From the NCBI GenBank assembly GCA_029762595.1, contig JARVGJ010000010.1, forward strand, positions 19,218 through 83,217: 64,000 nucleotides of DNA, given 5' to 3'. The translations under genes and the position numbers were made by a program. The first letter of the stretch is position 1. Each line of letters starts with the position of its first letter. The notes under the pieces were generated by a model, which was given only the letters and a program-made list of their open reading frames with translations, searched no databases and was not told the DNA's origin. This document shows positions 8,199-18,003 of this stretch, piece by piece. This DNA comes from Methanolobus sp. (lineage in GTDB: Archaea > Halobacteriota > Methanosarcinia > Methanosarcinales > Methanosarcinaceae).

Positions 8199-10991
8199 AT
8201 GGATAAGAAAATGCTAATCAAGTTATTTTCCGTATATCTCTTGTTATTGATAATCATTTTCATAATCTTGTTACACACATATATACTGGAAGGCGAACAA
8301 CAAGTTTTATGGCTGATCATTCTTGCATTAGCTATCGTTTCCATGATAGCCTATAACCTGAGAGTTACAGGTTTGAAGAAGGATCTTGAAGCCGAGATAA
8401 AAAAGAACATGGGAAACCATGAAACCCTTAAGATAAAATATGAGATAGAGAACACATTGTCACAAATATCATCTCTCCTTGCATTTTCAGATGATCCGGA
8501 CGAGAAGATAGAAGAGTCACTTGCATTGCTTGGACGATTATTTAATGCTGACAGAGCCTATGTATTCAAATTACGTGATCACGGAAAAATCATGGACAAT
8601 ACCCATGAATGGTGTGCTGAAGGGGTCAGACCACAAAAGGATAATTTACAATCGATTCCAAGCTCTGAGTATGCCTGGTGGATGAAAAAGACATATAATG
8701 ACGAAATGATCCGCATCAGGTATCTGGATGAACTTCCACCTGAGGCAGAGGCTGAAAAAGAATTACTTGAAAAACAGGAAATTGAATCACTCATTGTTCT
8801 TCCCTTTAAGATAGAAGGTGAACCTGCAGGATTTATCGGGTTTGACAATGTCGAAGAAACAAGAGACTGGAACCTGGACGATATTAAGGTGTTAAAAACT
8901 TTCGCTAACATACTTGGTATGGCCTTTAGAAAAAAAGCAATATCAAAGGAGCTGGAACTGGAAAAAGAACAATTATTGTCTGTTTTTGACAGTATAGATG
9001 AGCCCATCTGCGTATCTGACATCTGTACCCACGAAATTCTTTATGTCAATAAATACCTGAACACAAAGTTCAATGAAAACGTGATCGGCAAAAACTGTTA
9101 TAAGATTATATATGGATTTGATGAGCCCTGTGTTTTTTGTACAGACGTGACGCTTGTTAATGATCACAGCAAGGTTCAAAAATGTGAATATCACAATCCT
9201 CTTACATCTCGTGATTATATTATCTCTGCCAGGTCAATCAAATGGACAAATGGCTGTGATGCACGTCTTGAAATTGCCCACGATATCACAGAAATAAGGG
9301 CCACAGAAAGAGCCCTCAGGGAAAAAGAAGAAAATTTCAAGAAGCTTATCGATAATTCGCCTTTGCCCATCGGTATAATGAATTCAAATAGTCATTTTGA
9401 ATACTGGAATAAAAAATTCACTGAAATGTTTGGGTATACTTCACAAGATATGCCAACGATCAAAGAATGGTGGGAACTATTCTATCCCGACAGCCAGCAC
9501 AGGAAAGAGGCCTTTGATGAATGGGTACACTTTTTAGAACATAAAGATACGGGATTTAGCGAACGGACCGTTATATGCAAAGATGGAACAGAAAAGCAGA
9601 TAGCATTCTACTTCACAAGAACAAATAATAGCATTGTTTTTATCCTGAATGACCTGACAGTTCTTAAAAGGACAGAAGAAGCACTCAAAGTTGATGAATC
9701 ATGTCTTGAGAGCCTGTATGAACTAAGCCAGATGAATATTCTTTCAACTGAACAGATAAAATCCTTCGCACTGGAAGAAGGGATGGAACTGACAAAAAGT
9801 GACATTGCTATTCTTGTATTTTTCAATGAGCGAGAACAGAGGTTCATTGCAGACACATATCCTTCAGACCTCTTTGCACGAAACAAGATCAATGAAGAGA
9901 TATTTATATCCTTACTCGAAAGTTCGGATATGTGGCTGAGGTTACGGGAAAGTAGAAAACCTGTGTTCTTCGATGAGGCACAAAATACGGATCAATCACC
10001 TGGGTTTGCATTATTCAGAAAGCTCTCCGTTGATTCATTCCTTGCTGTGCCAATCCTGAGCGAAAATAAGACAGCGGGATTTGTGATTGTTGCGAATAAG
10101 GATGGTGAATACAGCTTTTCTGATGCCAGGCAACTTAGTCTCATTGTACAGATGATGGGAAGAATAATATTGCTGAAACGCTGGGGAGATGAGCTCAGGA
10201 AGTATAACCGGGAACTAATGGATATAAACAAAGAACTTAGCAGAGCAAACGAAGAGCTGCATTCTCTTGATGAGCTGAAGAACAACTTCCTCTCAACCAT
10301 AAACCATGAACTGAGAACACCACTCATTTCTATCATGGGGTTCAGCGAGCTGGTCGGGGACGAAATACTGGGCCCTCTGAGTAAGGAGCAGAAAAAAGCT
10401 ATGGACGTGGTCAACCGTAATGCAGGACAATTGAAACGCCTGATAGACTCATTATTGTTTATGAGCTCTCTGGAAGCGAGGGAATACCGATATGATCTTG
10501 CCCGTCTTAAACTGGAACCTATAATCGAGAAGGCATTATCACTAATAGAGATGGAAAACACAGATAAAAAACTTATCTTAAGTAATGTCCTGTCCGATGA
10601 CATGAACTTTGTAAATGGTGATCCTAATTACCTTAGTGAGATGTTCATCCACCTTATAGATAATGCATTCAAGTTCACACAATCTGGTGGAAGGGTCTGT
10701 ATTTACGGTTACAATGAAGAAGATATGATCCACATCATTGTAGAAGATACAGGAATAGGGATTCCGGAACCAAAGATAATGAGGACATTTGATAGTTTCC
10801 ACCAGCTTGACGGTTCCCTGTCACGCAAATACGGAGGAGCAGGTATTGGCCTGAATATCTGTAAAAGGATTGCTGAAGACCATGGAGGAAAACTCTGGAT
10901 AGAGAGTGAGGAAGGAGTGGGAACAAAAGTGCACATCACACTTCCTGCAATACAAGAACATACAGACCCTAGTCTTTCAGGATCATCATAG
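8199..10991 (+). CDS. Membrane sensor histidine kinase (GAF-PAS-PAS-GAF)
   Basis: 930 residues. Order: two membrane helices (about 5-26 and 33-52), a GAF domain (about 80-250), a PAS domain with a cysteine-rich EPCVFC segment (about 265-370), a second PAS (about 378-490), a second GAF (about 505-660), HisKA with phospho-acceptor His703 in NHELRTPL, and an HATPase with N box (HLIDNAFKF), VEDTGIGIPE and GGAGIGLNICKR. The two helices are separated by only a few residues, so sensing is probably cytoplasmic. No response regulator is adjacent. Its last 23 bases overlap the 3' end of the convergent hydantoinase gene. Confidence 0.95.
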   Translation: MDKKMLIKLFSVYLLLLIIIFIILLHTYILEGEQQVLWLIILALAIVSMIAYNLRVTGLKKDLEAEIKKNMGNHETLKIKYEIENTLSQISSLLAFSDDPDEKIEESLALLGRLFNADRAYVFKLRDHGKIMDNTHEWCAEGVRPQKDNLQSIPSSEYAWWMKKTYNDEMIRIRYLDELPPEAEAEKELLEKQEIESLIVLPFKIEGEPAGFIGFDNVEETRDWNLDDIKVLKTFANILGMAFRKKAISKELELEKEQLLSVFDSIDEPICVSDICTHEILYVNKYLNTKFNENVIGKNCYKIIYGFDEPCVFCTDVTLVNDHSKVQKCEYHNPLTSRDYIISARSIKWTNGCDARLEIAHDITEIRATERALREKEENFKKLIDNSPLPIGIMNSNSHFEYWNKKFTEMFGYTSQDMPTIKEWWELFYPDSQHRKEAFDEWVHFLEHKDTGFSERTVICKDGTEKQIAFYFTRTNNSIVFILNDLTVLKRTEEALKVDESCLESLYELSQMNILSTEQIKSFALEEGMELTKSDIAILVFFNEREQRFIADTYPSDLFARNKINEEIFISLLESSDMWLRLRESRKPVFFDEAQNTDQSPGFALFRKLSVDSFLAVPILSENKTAGFVIVANKDGEYSFSDARQLSLIVQMMGRIILLKRWGDELRKYNRELMDINKELSRANEELHSLDELKNNFLSTINHELRTPLISIMGFSELVGDEILGPLSKEQKKAMDVVNRNAGQLKRLIDSLLFMSSLEAREYRYDLARLKLEPIIEKALSLIEMENTDKKLILSNVLSDDMNFVNGDPNYLSEMFIHLIDNAFKFTQSGGRVCIYGYNEEDMIHIIVEDTGIGIPEPKIMRTFDSFHQLDGSLSRKYGGAGIGLNICKRIAEDHGGKLWIESEEGVGTKVHITLPAIQEHTDPSLSGSS

Positions 10992-12903
10992 GGTTACCTA
11001 TGCCAACGACTATCACCCGTGTTTCCAGGGGAGGATGGGACCAGTTGCCCGGAGACATGGTCTTTTTGGACACGCTGATCCTTGTATCCTCTTTCAGTAT
11101 ACCGCAGCGCATCTCGTAATCAAGAACAAGCTCTTTTCCAAGTCTTGTTGCAAATTCAACTGCGTCACCATATCCTTTAAACCGTTCTCTTCCAATGGGG
11201 GAAAACACCAGGAAATCCTCATCCGGATTCTCGATTGAAGCGGGCATTATTGATATCTCTATCCTCTTGACCCCTTTTCCTGCAAGGGCTCCAACAGCGT
11301 TTCCTACATCTGCGAACTCCGGTACCAGCACATCTGCCTCGATAAGGGACCTGAGTTCACTGTCATATGCACTGGCAGGTCCTCCCAGCAATACAATCGG
11401 CAGCTCTACTTTAAACCTGGCCGGATACTTGTGGCTTAGAAGGTCTGATATGATCCCTTGCGGATGATGGGGGAGGATGTAAGACATCAGGTCTGCTGCC
11501 ATGTTCTTTGCTACAAGCTCCTTAACATGCGTGCAGAAATCATATTTTCCTTTGCCCGTATATCTTGAAAGGTTCATTGCCCCTATATCAGCTGCATTCA
11601 CATCCCATTTTGTGTAAATGCCCAGCACGTGCAGCGCATCCGTTGGTGTAAAACCAACGCCCTGTATAAGTCTTTTCTTCTGCAGGGAATCCAGTACTTT
11701 TGTTGATGTGTTCCTATTCAATGCAGCAGATATTTCTGCAGAAGATACCGGTTCCTTACCTATGAAGGAAAGTACGCTCCTTTCCGTATCATCTATAACT
11801 GAGGACTCATAAGCTGTCCTGACAAAGAACTTTGTTGGCTGGATGTTCTCATCCATAAGACCCCTGGAAACAACTCTGCTTCTTTTCAGTGTGTTTAAGA
11901 AATCAGGATATATCTTTGATGCAACACAAAGGGGGATTACCCGTCTTGGACCAATCCTCACACGGTCCTCGCTTATCCAGATATGGCTGTCCCCCCCTGT
12001 TGCAGAGGTTTCCATCTTCATGGCCCTGACACGTGTCTTCCAGCCCCCTACCACTGCACCTGAAGAGCTAATTTCAGGAACACCACTGCTCAGCATGGAG
12101 ACATCAGTGCTGGTCCCGCCGATATCTATCACAGCGCAGGTTTCCATCTTTGCCAGATAGGAGGCTCCAAGGAGGCTGGCAGCAGGTCCTGAAAAAATCG
12201 TTTCGATGGGACGCTCCAGAGCATCTTCGATGTTGTAGACAGAACCATCGCATTTCAGCATCAGAAGACGTGCATCTATTCCCCTTGAGCTTATGTCCTT
12301 TACGACAGAATTAACAAACTGGTATGTGATGGGAATCAGCTGCGCATTAAGGACAGCTGTTACTGCCCTTTCATAAGCACCAAGCTCCTGGGACAGTTCA
12401 TGTCCGCACACTACTGGCATTGCGGTCATTTCCTTTATAAGGTCCTTCACCTTTAATTCATGCTCCGGATTTCGAACTCCGAAATATGCCGAAACCGCAT
12501 ATGCTGAAACCTTGTTCCTTGTCCCGTTAATAAAATCCTCAACAGAAGAAAGATCAAGTTCAAAGGCCTCATCACCCCGTGTGTTATGGCCACCTGCAAC
12601 GTATAAGGTGTACTGTGAAGGAAAATCAGTCTGTGCAGGTTGCTCTCCAACGATAATAAGAGCAACATCCGTCCCTGTACCCTCAAGCAGTGAATTGGTT
12701 GAAAGTGTTGTTGATACAGATACGAGATTCACATTTTTAAGAAGGTCCTGATCAAGCGAATCAAGTACATTCTTTATACCTTCCTGTAGATCAGGATATG
12801 TCGTGAACGTCTTTTTTGAATCCACGACTATCCCATCTGACCCCCTTATTAATACTGCATCTGTATAGGTACCACCTGCATCAATACCAAGACCATAGTG
12901 CAC
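10969..12903 (-). CDS. Hydantoinase/oxoprolinase family protein
   Basis: About 644 residues of the HyuA/N-methylhydantoinase A family, an ATP-using actin-like ASKHA fold. The N-terminal phosphate loop GIDAGGTYTDAV, the central CAVIDIGGTSTDVSML, the segment LLGGPASAY and the C-terminal AVGALAG are visible. Bacterial members act on hydantoins, 5-oxoproline or ketones together with a HyuB subunit; none is found nearby, and archaeal copies often stand alone. The frame stays open to 12972, but homology begins at a GTG at 12903 preceded by a strong AAGGTGAT ribosome-binding site, so that start is chosen. The substrate is unknown. Confidence 0.9.
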   Translation of the reverse strand: MHYGLGIDAGGTYTDAVLIRGSDGIVVDSKKTFTTYPDLQEGIKNVLDSLDQDLLKNVNLVSVSTTLSTNSLLEGTGTDVALIIVGEQPAQTDFPSQYTLYVAGGHNTRGDEAFELDLSSVEDFINGTRNKVSAYAVSAYFGVRNPEHELKVKDLIKEMTAMPVVCGHELSQELGAYERAVTAVLNAQLIPITYQFVNSVVKDISSRGIDARLLMLKCDGSVYNIEDALERPIETIFSGPAASLLGASYLAKMETCAVIDIGGTSTDVSMLSSGVPEISSSGAVVGGWKTRVRAMKMETSATGGDSHIWISEDRVRIGPRRVIPLCVASKIYPDFLNTLKRSRVVSRGLMDENIQPTKFFVRTAYESSVIDDTERSVLSFIGKEPVSSAEISAALNRNTSTKVLDSLQKKRLIQGVGFTPTDALHVLGIYTKWDVNAADIGAMNLSRYTGKGKYDFCTHVKELVAKNMAADLMSYILPHHPQGIISDLLSHKYPARFKVELPIVLLGGPASAYDSELRSLIEADVLVPEFADVGNAVGALAGKGVKRIEISIMPASIENPDEDFLVFSPIGRERFKGYGDAVEFATRLGKELVLDYEMRCGILKEDTRISVSKKTMSPGNWSHPPLETRVIVVGIGNPMMILKD

Positions 12904-13099
12904 CGTATCACCTTGTTTAAAGATTAAAATTACTTTTAATACAATGCCTGATGTATATATAAACGTAATCATTTCAATTTTTTTTAAAACACCTGCTATT
13001 TCACAGAATGGGAAATAAGAGTCATTGATTTCATGTTCTGTGAAATAAATCCATAAGGTATTAATATCATAAACTCTTTAGTAAAGTAAAGAGGATATT

Positions 13100-13363
13100 A
13101 TGCTTACAAGCACAATAGTAACCACAACAACCAGTACGATATCTTCAACTGCGGCAGGAATATCAATGACAACAGCTCCAGGACTGCCGGAATACGGTGT
13201 ACTGGCAGTAGTTGCATTGATTTTGTTGCTTTCGGCAAAGGAGATACTTTCTGCTTCCCAGAAGTGGAACAAATCCCTGGATTGTTCTTTGAACATGACA
13301 ATATTGCCGTTGTTGGTGTCGTTTGTAGCAATAGTGATCTTCAAGATATCGGAAATAATCTGA
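13100..13363 (+). CDS. Small threonine-rich membrane protein
   Basis: An 87-residue protein not recognised by family. It has a Thr/Ser-rich N-terminus (STIVTTTTSTISSTAAG), a membrane helix (YGVLAVVALILLLSA), a short loop with WNKSLDCSLN, and a second helix (ILPLLVSFVAIVIF). The ATG follows AGAGGATATT, a reasonable ribosome-binding site. The same frame stays open for about 70 codons after the TGA and covers two 24-bp imperfect repeats, so a longer ancestral protein is possible. The opposite strand is also open, but it is less protein-like and has no ribosome-binding site. Confidence 0.6.
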   Translation: MLTSTIVTTTTSTISSTAAGISMTTAPGLPEYGVLAVVALILLLSAKEILSASQKWNKSLDCSLNMTILPLLVSFVAIVIFKISEII

Positions 13364-13509
13364 TATCTTTTTATTTTTAATTTTGTTAGTATTATCAGTT
13401 TTAGTATTGTTGGTATTATCAGTTTTAGCATAATCAGGTCATTCCTTTTAAAAACAACAGGTGATGCAGGATTCATCAAGATCTATATTCCAATCCTGCA
13501 GTATTTGCC

Positions 13510-14463
13510 TTATTTATATCTGTTCTTACGGTATCCTGCAGCTATTGCCAACATGCAGAGAACTCCAAGGACCAAACCCATTTGACCAATATCCGGCAGC
13601 TTTTCCCGTATACCAGCAGACTCTGATTCAAGCTCATAACCTTCCACATATGCCGGATCGACAGTGTTCTCGGGAGAATCCCGATTACCATTTGGTGGGG
13701 ATCGGGCATTTTCCTGCTCATCAACGTCGCCTGTTTCACCGGCATCGTCAAGTGTATCTGCAGGAACGATATTCAAATCCGTTCCTGTTTTACTACTGCT
13801 TTTTGTACCTGAAGGAGCAGATGGGGATGATGGGGCATCTGTTTTACCTATGGATAATTGTCGGACCTCTCCACCTATATTGATATTGAATGTTCCATCA
13901 GGTATGTTATTGGTATCATAAGTGTATTCGAAATTGCCTTGCTGGTCAGCAACAATGGTAGCTTTGGCACCAAAAGAGAATAGCACCTGATCAGCGGATG
14001 AACTGCCGCTTAATTTGATATCATAAGTCCCGCTCTTTATCTTCCCGGTGCCAAATGTGGCAACATTATCATTTATACTGATATACCGGGAAGGAACAGG
14101 TAAAGGAATTCCCAGTAGCTTAACACTGATATCAAGGTTATCAACTCCCTCTGCCCTCAGGCTGAAAGAATCTGAACCCACTGGTATTGTGACTTTTCCT
14201 ATATTGTACTCAAAAGTATTGCCAGAAACATCCAGAGAGTTTCCAAATGAAACGGAAGCTTTTATCTCTTCATTGGGAGATGCTTTTCCTGTTATTGTCA
14301 CAGTGTCCCCTGGAGAAGGATCCTGCGGAGAGATAGTGATCTCAGTCACCTCTGCAAAGGCCGGGGAAGACATAAACAGAAGTACCAGTAAGCAAAAGGA
14401 TATCACCGGTATTTTAGCAGGGAATTTACAAAGATAAGAAGGAACTGTTTTTTTTCTGACCAA
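13510..14463 (-). CDS. Exported, C-terminally anchored beta-rich protein
   Basis: About 317 residues. A signal peptide (PVISFCLLVLLFMSSPAFA) leads to an Ig-like beta domain (ITISPQDPSPGDTVTITGKASP) and a second beta domain, then a long Ser/Thr/Asp-rich low-complexity stalk, and finally one membrane helix (MGLVLGVLCMLAIAAGY) with basic KNRYK. This is the plan of an archaeal cell-surface protein held in the membrane. A longer frame opens at an ATG at 14547 without a ribosome-binding site. A TTG at 14463 has GGAG eight bases upstream and puts the signal peptide near the start, so it is preferred. Partner and role are unknown. Confidence 0.8.
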   Translation of the reverse strand: MVRKKTVPSYLCKFPAKIPVISFCLLVLLFMSSPAFAEVTEITISPQDPSPGDTVTITGKASPNEEIKASVSFGNSLDVSGNTFEYNIGKVTIPVGSDSFSLRAEGVDNLDISVKLLGIPLPVPSRYISINDNVATFGTGKIKSGTYDIKLSGSSSADQVLFSFGAKATIVADQQGNFEYTYDTNNIPDGTFNINIGGEVRQLSIGKTDAPSSPSAPSGTKSSSKTGTDLNIVPADTLDDAGETGDVDEQENARSPPNGNRDSPENTVDPAYVEGYELESESAGIREKLPDIGQMGLVLGVLCMLAIAAGYRKNRYK

Positions 14464-14629
14464 GAGTTCATCTCCGAAATTGAGCTTTTTAAAAGCCGAA
14501 TTTGACTGGACATCATATGTCAATACCTGGATATAGTGTTTATGCATTTATTTAATAATTACTGTAAATTATTTTAATATTATACATATCTATGAATAGT
14601 TAGAAAATAGGAAAAACATCCATTGACCC

Positions 14630-15451
14630 TCATGACATTAAAGGCATGAAGCCAAAAAGGAATATATTTACAAGACCATGGGTAAGGGTCACCAATGGAA
14701 GACTGTTAGTTTTAATGAACATATAACCGAGCACAAGACCTGCAAAGGCGGTAAAAAATATCTCGTTTATCGCCCCATATCCCGAGTGCATCACCCCAAA
14801 GAGCAGACTGGCCAGCAACAGGCCTCTTAAGGGACCAAATGAATCTGAAAGTCTTGTCTGGAGCATAGACCTGAAAATAAGTTCTTCCACAAGACCCACA
14901 AAGAATATCATGACAATGGACAACTTCAAAATGCTTACAAAAGAGAGGTCTGGAATAAGATTTGAGGCATCGATTGTGAAATACTCACCCAGTGCAATAA
15001 AAAAACCAACAATAAAAGCAAGAGGTATATATGTGAGCATACCCCTGAAATGTATTCCCAGTGTTTCTTTAGACATACCCTGGTGACGTATTATCAACCA
15101 TACAGGCAATAGGAGCGGAGCATATACAAATACAAAAATATACAGTGTCATCTCTGAGAAAACCGGCATTGAAATATTCAAAAGTCTGAGCAATGGAAGC
15201 AGGGATATCACCTGCAATGACCGGGACACATGATTTCCATTTACCCATACAGATGAGATGGACAGGACAAAGAGCGTAATAACATGAATGATTACACCGG
15301 TCCTGATATTGCCCGAATATAATAGAAGCTCTGCAATCACTACCATAAGCAGTGCTATAGAGATCATACTCTTGCCAGTAAGTCCGGTAGTCACAGAACT
15401 GACAATGCTTTTCAAAGACGCGGCATTAATGATCGATCGTTCCTCTTTCAT
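14630..15451 (-). CDS. CPBP family intramembrane metalloprotease
   Basis: A 273-residue polytopic membrane protein with about seven or eight helices. The three motifs of the CPBP/Abi (Rce1-like) glutamic protease family are present: EELIFR near residue 190, FGVMH, and the C-terminal THGLVN. Members cut prenylated proteins, peptide pheromones or bacteriocin-related substrates inside the membrane; archaeal substrates are unknown. Its ATG overlaps the stop codon of the upstream DUF1616 gene (ATGA), so the two are translationally coupled and probably act together at the cell surface. Confidence 0.9.
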   Translation of the reverse strand: MKEERSIINAASLKSIVSSVTTGLTGKSMISIALLMVVIAELLLYSGNIRTGVIIHVITLFVLSISSVWVNGNHVSRSLQVISLLPLLRLLNISMPVFSEMTLYIFVFVYAPLLLPVWLIIRHQGMSKETLGIHFRGMLTYIPLAFIVGFFIALGEYFTIDASNLIPDLSFVSILKLSIVMIFFVGLVEELIFRSMLQTRLSDSFGPLRGLLLASLLFGVMHSGYGAINEIFFTAFAGLVLGYMFIKTNSLPLVTLTHGLVNIFLFGFMPLMS

Positions 15452-16335
15452 GATCCATCCTCACGTACACTTATCCATAGGTGCAAGTCCCTGTAAGGCT
15501 CTGTCATATTGTCATCCCTGTACAGAAGGTACTGCAGTTTCATATCGGTACCCTTGACAGACGGTAAGAAAGAGACGGGTTTTTCCCAGCTTACATTGTG
15601 AGCCAGAGCTATATGCTGCAAACTTTGCGGACTCTCGATTATTTCATCATCAAGCTTTATGACCACAGAATAGTTCACAACGGAATATTCATGGTTGACT
15701 ATACCTATGATCACATCAACACTCTCGCCCATTACAAGTTGTGTCCTGTAGTTATCTGCCATCCGCTCAGGACCGAGTATATAGAACTCAGTGAACTTCT
15801 CACCCTGTTTTGGAGTGGCAACCACATATATTAAGGTCATAACCGATGCAATTATAGAAATTACAAGTATTATCGTAAGGATACGATCGAGCCTTGAACC
15901 TGGCTTTTCCGTTATCCCTGCACTGAAAGACTCGTACATCTCCCTGAAAGGGACCGAAAAAGCATCTTCCCCCAGAGCTTCCCGGCGATAGACTGCCACA
16001 AAAGACATAATGATTATGAAATTGGTCAGGAACACAAGTATCGGTACAAGTCTGATACCCCATGAAGTATAATTTAACCCAAGACCTATCAATGGAACCA
16101 CTGCTATACTCAGGCCAAAACTCAGGGCGATACGTTCGATACCATCAAGGTCATCCTTCCCGGGAAAGAGGGCTGCTATAAGGGCATACCCCGGCAGGAA
16201 CAGAACCATTGGCAGGCCCAGTATGGTACGAATGGGACTATCACTCAGGAAAGGAACGAGTACGAAGAGGTCTGTGATCAGCACAAGCGCTATTACCAGT
16301 TTGATGTCCGTAGGAATTTGTTTTTTATCGGGCAT
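15448..16335 (-). CDS. DUF1616 family membrane protein
   Basis: A 295-residue protein. Four N-terminal helices include the DUF1616 signature region (GLPMVLFLPGYALIAALFPG, then ERIALSFGLSIAV). A further helix (ILTIILVISIIASVMTLIYVV) is followed by an outside C-terminal beta domain (EFYILGPERMADNY, VDVIIGIVNHEYSVVNYSV) of the kind found in archaeal envelope proteins. The function of the family is unknown; it often sits near glycosylation or surface genes. It is coupled to the CPBP protease by a 4-bp overlap. The start has only a weak ribosome-binding site. Confidence 0.85.
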   Translation of the reverse strand: MPDKKQIPTDIKLVIALVLITDLFVLVPFLSDSPIRTILGLPMVLFLPGYALIAALFPGKDDLDGIERIALSFGLSIAVVPLIGLGLNYTSWGIRLVPILVFLTNFIIIMSFVAVYRREALGEDAFSVPFREMYESFSAGITEKPGSRLDRILTIILVISIIASVMTLIYVVATPKQGEKFTEFYILGPERMADNYRTQLVMGESVDVIIGIVNHEYSVVNYSVVIKLDDEIIESPQSLQHIALAHNVSWEKPVSFLPSVKGTDMKLQYLLYRDDNMTEPYRDLHLWISVREDGS

Positions 16336-16597
16336 TTTGTTCTCATCTAGGTACAGTGTATAATATATTTAATGTTTCTGAAATGAAATCAGGATTTTAG
16401 AGGATATTCCATACTTCATAAAAAGATAGTGCTTAATAGTTCTATAATTGGAAGTATTGAACAGAGGTATAGGACATATCCTTATATATCCCCTGAAAAT
16501 CTACCATCTGAAAATTCTCTGACTTCGACAACTATTTATTCCATTACTTCTGACTAAAGGCTACTATTTCCATAAACTCAGAGGTAGTGATATTCAA

Positions 16598-16774
16598 ATG
16601 ACAGCAATTGTTGATAAAAGTGTATGTACCGGTTGTGAACAGTGTATTGATTCCTGTCCGGTCGAAGCGATCTCTATGAATGAAAAAGATGTTGCCGTTG
16701 TTGACGCAGATGCCTGTGTTGACTGTGGTGACTGTATCGACGTCTGCCCTGTGGAAGCAATAACACTGGAATAA
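16598..16774 (+). CDS. Small 2x[4Fe-4S] ferredoxin
   Basis: A 58-residue bacterial-type ferredoxin beginning MTAIVDKSVCTGC. Two full cluster motifs are present, CTGCEQCIDSCP near residues 10-21 and CVDCGDCIDVCP near 40-51, in the symmetric arrangement of clostridial ferredoxins. The acidic composition fits a soluble low-potential electron carrier. A GAGGTAGTGAT ribosome-binding site precedes the ATG. In methanogens such proteins serve CO dehydrogenase, Ech/Rnf or Fwd and bifurcating Hdr; which partner this copy serves cannot be read from the local context. Confidence 0.92.
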   Translation: MTAIVDKSVCTGCEQCIDSCPVEAISMNEKDVAVVDADACVDCGDCIDVCPVEAITLE

Positions 16775-16925
16775 CGTCATCATCTTTTTTTATTTTTCCT
16801 GAAACCTATCAATTTTTCACTGATAATATCTTTTAATAATTCTGCAGGCATACTTGCTTTTTTCAGAAATGATACCTATGAGCGCACCTATCACCCAAAT
16901 AAGTACACTTGGCATTTTAAATTTT

Positions 16926-16973
16926 ATCTAATGTTTTACATATCTAATGTTTCATCCATCTAATGTTTCAGCT
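16926..16973 (+). repeat. Three 16-bp phased repeats upstream of a membrane-enzyme gene
   Basis: The motif ATCTAATGTTTYA occurs at 16926, 16942 and 16958, exactly 16 bp apart. A TATA-like CTTATATACC lies 25 bp further downstream (about 16997-17006), and the next start codon is at 17026. The spacing suggests an upstream activator or repressor array. Confidence 0.5.
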
Positions 16974-17025
16974 ATATGGTCCTGCAACAATGCACCTTAT
17001 ATACCAATAGATAAAAGGGAAAGCA

Positions 17026-17610
17026 ATGGCTCCTATTTCCTTTGCTAATGAAATAATGAGAAAAGGCATTCATCTCACTTCAATTATCATTATACTTGTC
17101 TACGCTCTTTTCGATAAGCAGGCAACCCAGTTGTTACTTATAGCATATCTTGTCATCATACTGGGTATTGAGCATCTAAGGCTTGACAGAGGGATCAGAC
17201 TGCCAGTATTACATGTTCTTTTGCGCCGGAAAGAATTAGCGGGAATGGGTTCCTATGTATATTTCACTCTCGGTGCGCTTGTAGCTGTCTCTGTTTTCAG
17301 CAAAGATGTGGCTTTTGCAGCTATACTCATGACAACTTTTGGAGATATGACTGCTGCACTGATAGGGAAAAGATATGGGAGAACGCGAATATTCAGCAAT
17401 GGTAAAAGCCTGGAAGGCAGTGTTGCAGAATTTGTGGTGAACCTCCTCATAGCTTTGATATTACTTGGAAACCCTGCAATAGCATTCTTTATGGCTTTTG
17501 TTGCGACCTATGTCGAAACCACATTCGTGAAAATAGATGATAACCTGGCAATACCGGTATTTTCAGGCGCATTTGCAGAAATGGCATTCCTGATAATGCC
17601 GCATCTTTAG
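17026..17610 (+). CDS. Diacylglycerol/polyprenol kinase or CDP-lipid synthase-like membrane protein
   Basis: A 194-residue protein with about six membrane helices. The motif FGDMTAALIGKRYGRTRI followed by KSLEGSVAEF is characteristic of the family that groups phosphatidate cytidylyltransferases, CTP-dependent dolichol kinases and phytol kinases. Archaea use a related enzyme for CDP-archaeol synthesis (CarS), but that one is distinct in sequence, so a polyprenol/dolichol kinase-like role is as likely. Start supported by AAAGGGA upstream. No lipid genes are adjacent. Confidence 0.8.
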   Translation: MAPISFANEIMRKGIHLTSIIIILVYALFDKQATQLLLIAYLVIILGIEHLRLDRGIRLPVLHVLLRRKELAGMGSYVYFTLGALVAVSVFSKDVAFAAILMTTFGDMTAALIGKRYGRTRIFSNGKSLEGSVAEFVVNLLIALILLGNPAIAFFMAFVATYVETTFVKIDDNLAIPVFSGAFAEMAFLIMPHL

Positions 17611-17733
17611 AAAATCTGATTCAAAGACCACATTGTTACAAGCTATGAGGTTACTGGCAAATGATAAAACCACATGATAGTTCATTCAGGAAATCATAAT
17701 CCTTTAATAATGATAATCCCAATATACTACCAC

Positions 17734-18003
17734 ATGACAGAAAAAAAAACAGATGAGCAGATTTTGGAAGAAATGAAGAACAACATAAAAGAACATGGAG
17801 CTTCGTTGCTTCAGAATGTGATCCATGTCCCTATGTGTGGTGAACCTGCTTGCGCCCCGGGATTTGAGATAGCATACATGCCCCACAAGACACAGGGCCT
17901 GCAAAGTGCATCCGACATGTGGATAGACAAAGGCAGGCTGTATGAAGGCATTTCAAAAGATACAGGGAAACTTGAAAGCATTAAAAAACTGATACGCCAG
18001 TGA
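17734..18003 (+). CDS. Conserved hypothetical protein
   Basis: About 89 residues, not recognised. The N-terminal third is charged and helical (TDEQILEEMKNNIKEHG). The middle contains VPMCGEPACAPGFEIAYMPH, where two cysteines four residues apart and a nearby His could bind metal. The C-terminus (MWIDKGRLYEGISKDTGKLESIKKLI) is again helical. The frame is open from 17674, but the composition becomes protein-like at the methionine at 17734. No clear ribosome-binding site. Confidence 0.65.
   Translation: MTEKKTDEQILEEMKNNIKEHGASLLQNVIHVPMCGEPACAPGFEIAYMPHKTQGLQSASDMWIDKGRLYEGISKDTGKLESIKKLIRQ

Noticed and set aside
9992..10603. 203-codon minus-strand frame inside the sensor kinase
   Set aside because: Antisense shadow of the GAF and HisKA region, with low-complexity serine and leucine runs.
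13078..13479. 133-codon minus-strand frame opposite the small membrane gene
   Set aside because: Its repeats (LKLII) come from the 24-bp DNA repeats, and no ribosome-binding site is present; the plus-strand protein has better membrane helices and start.
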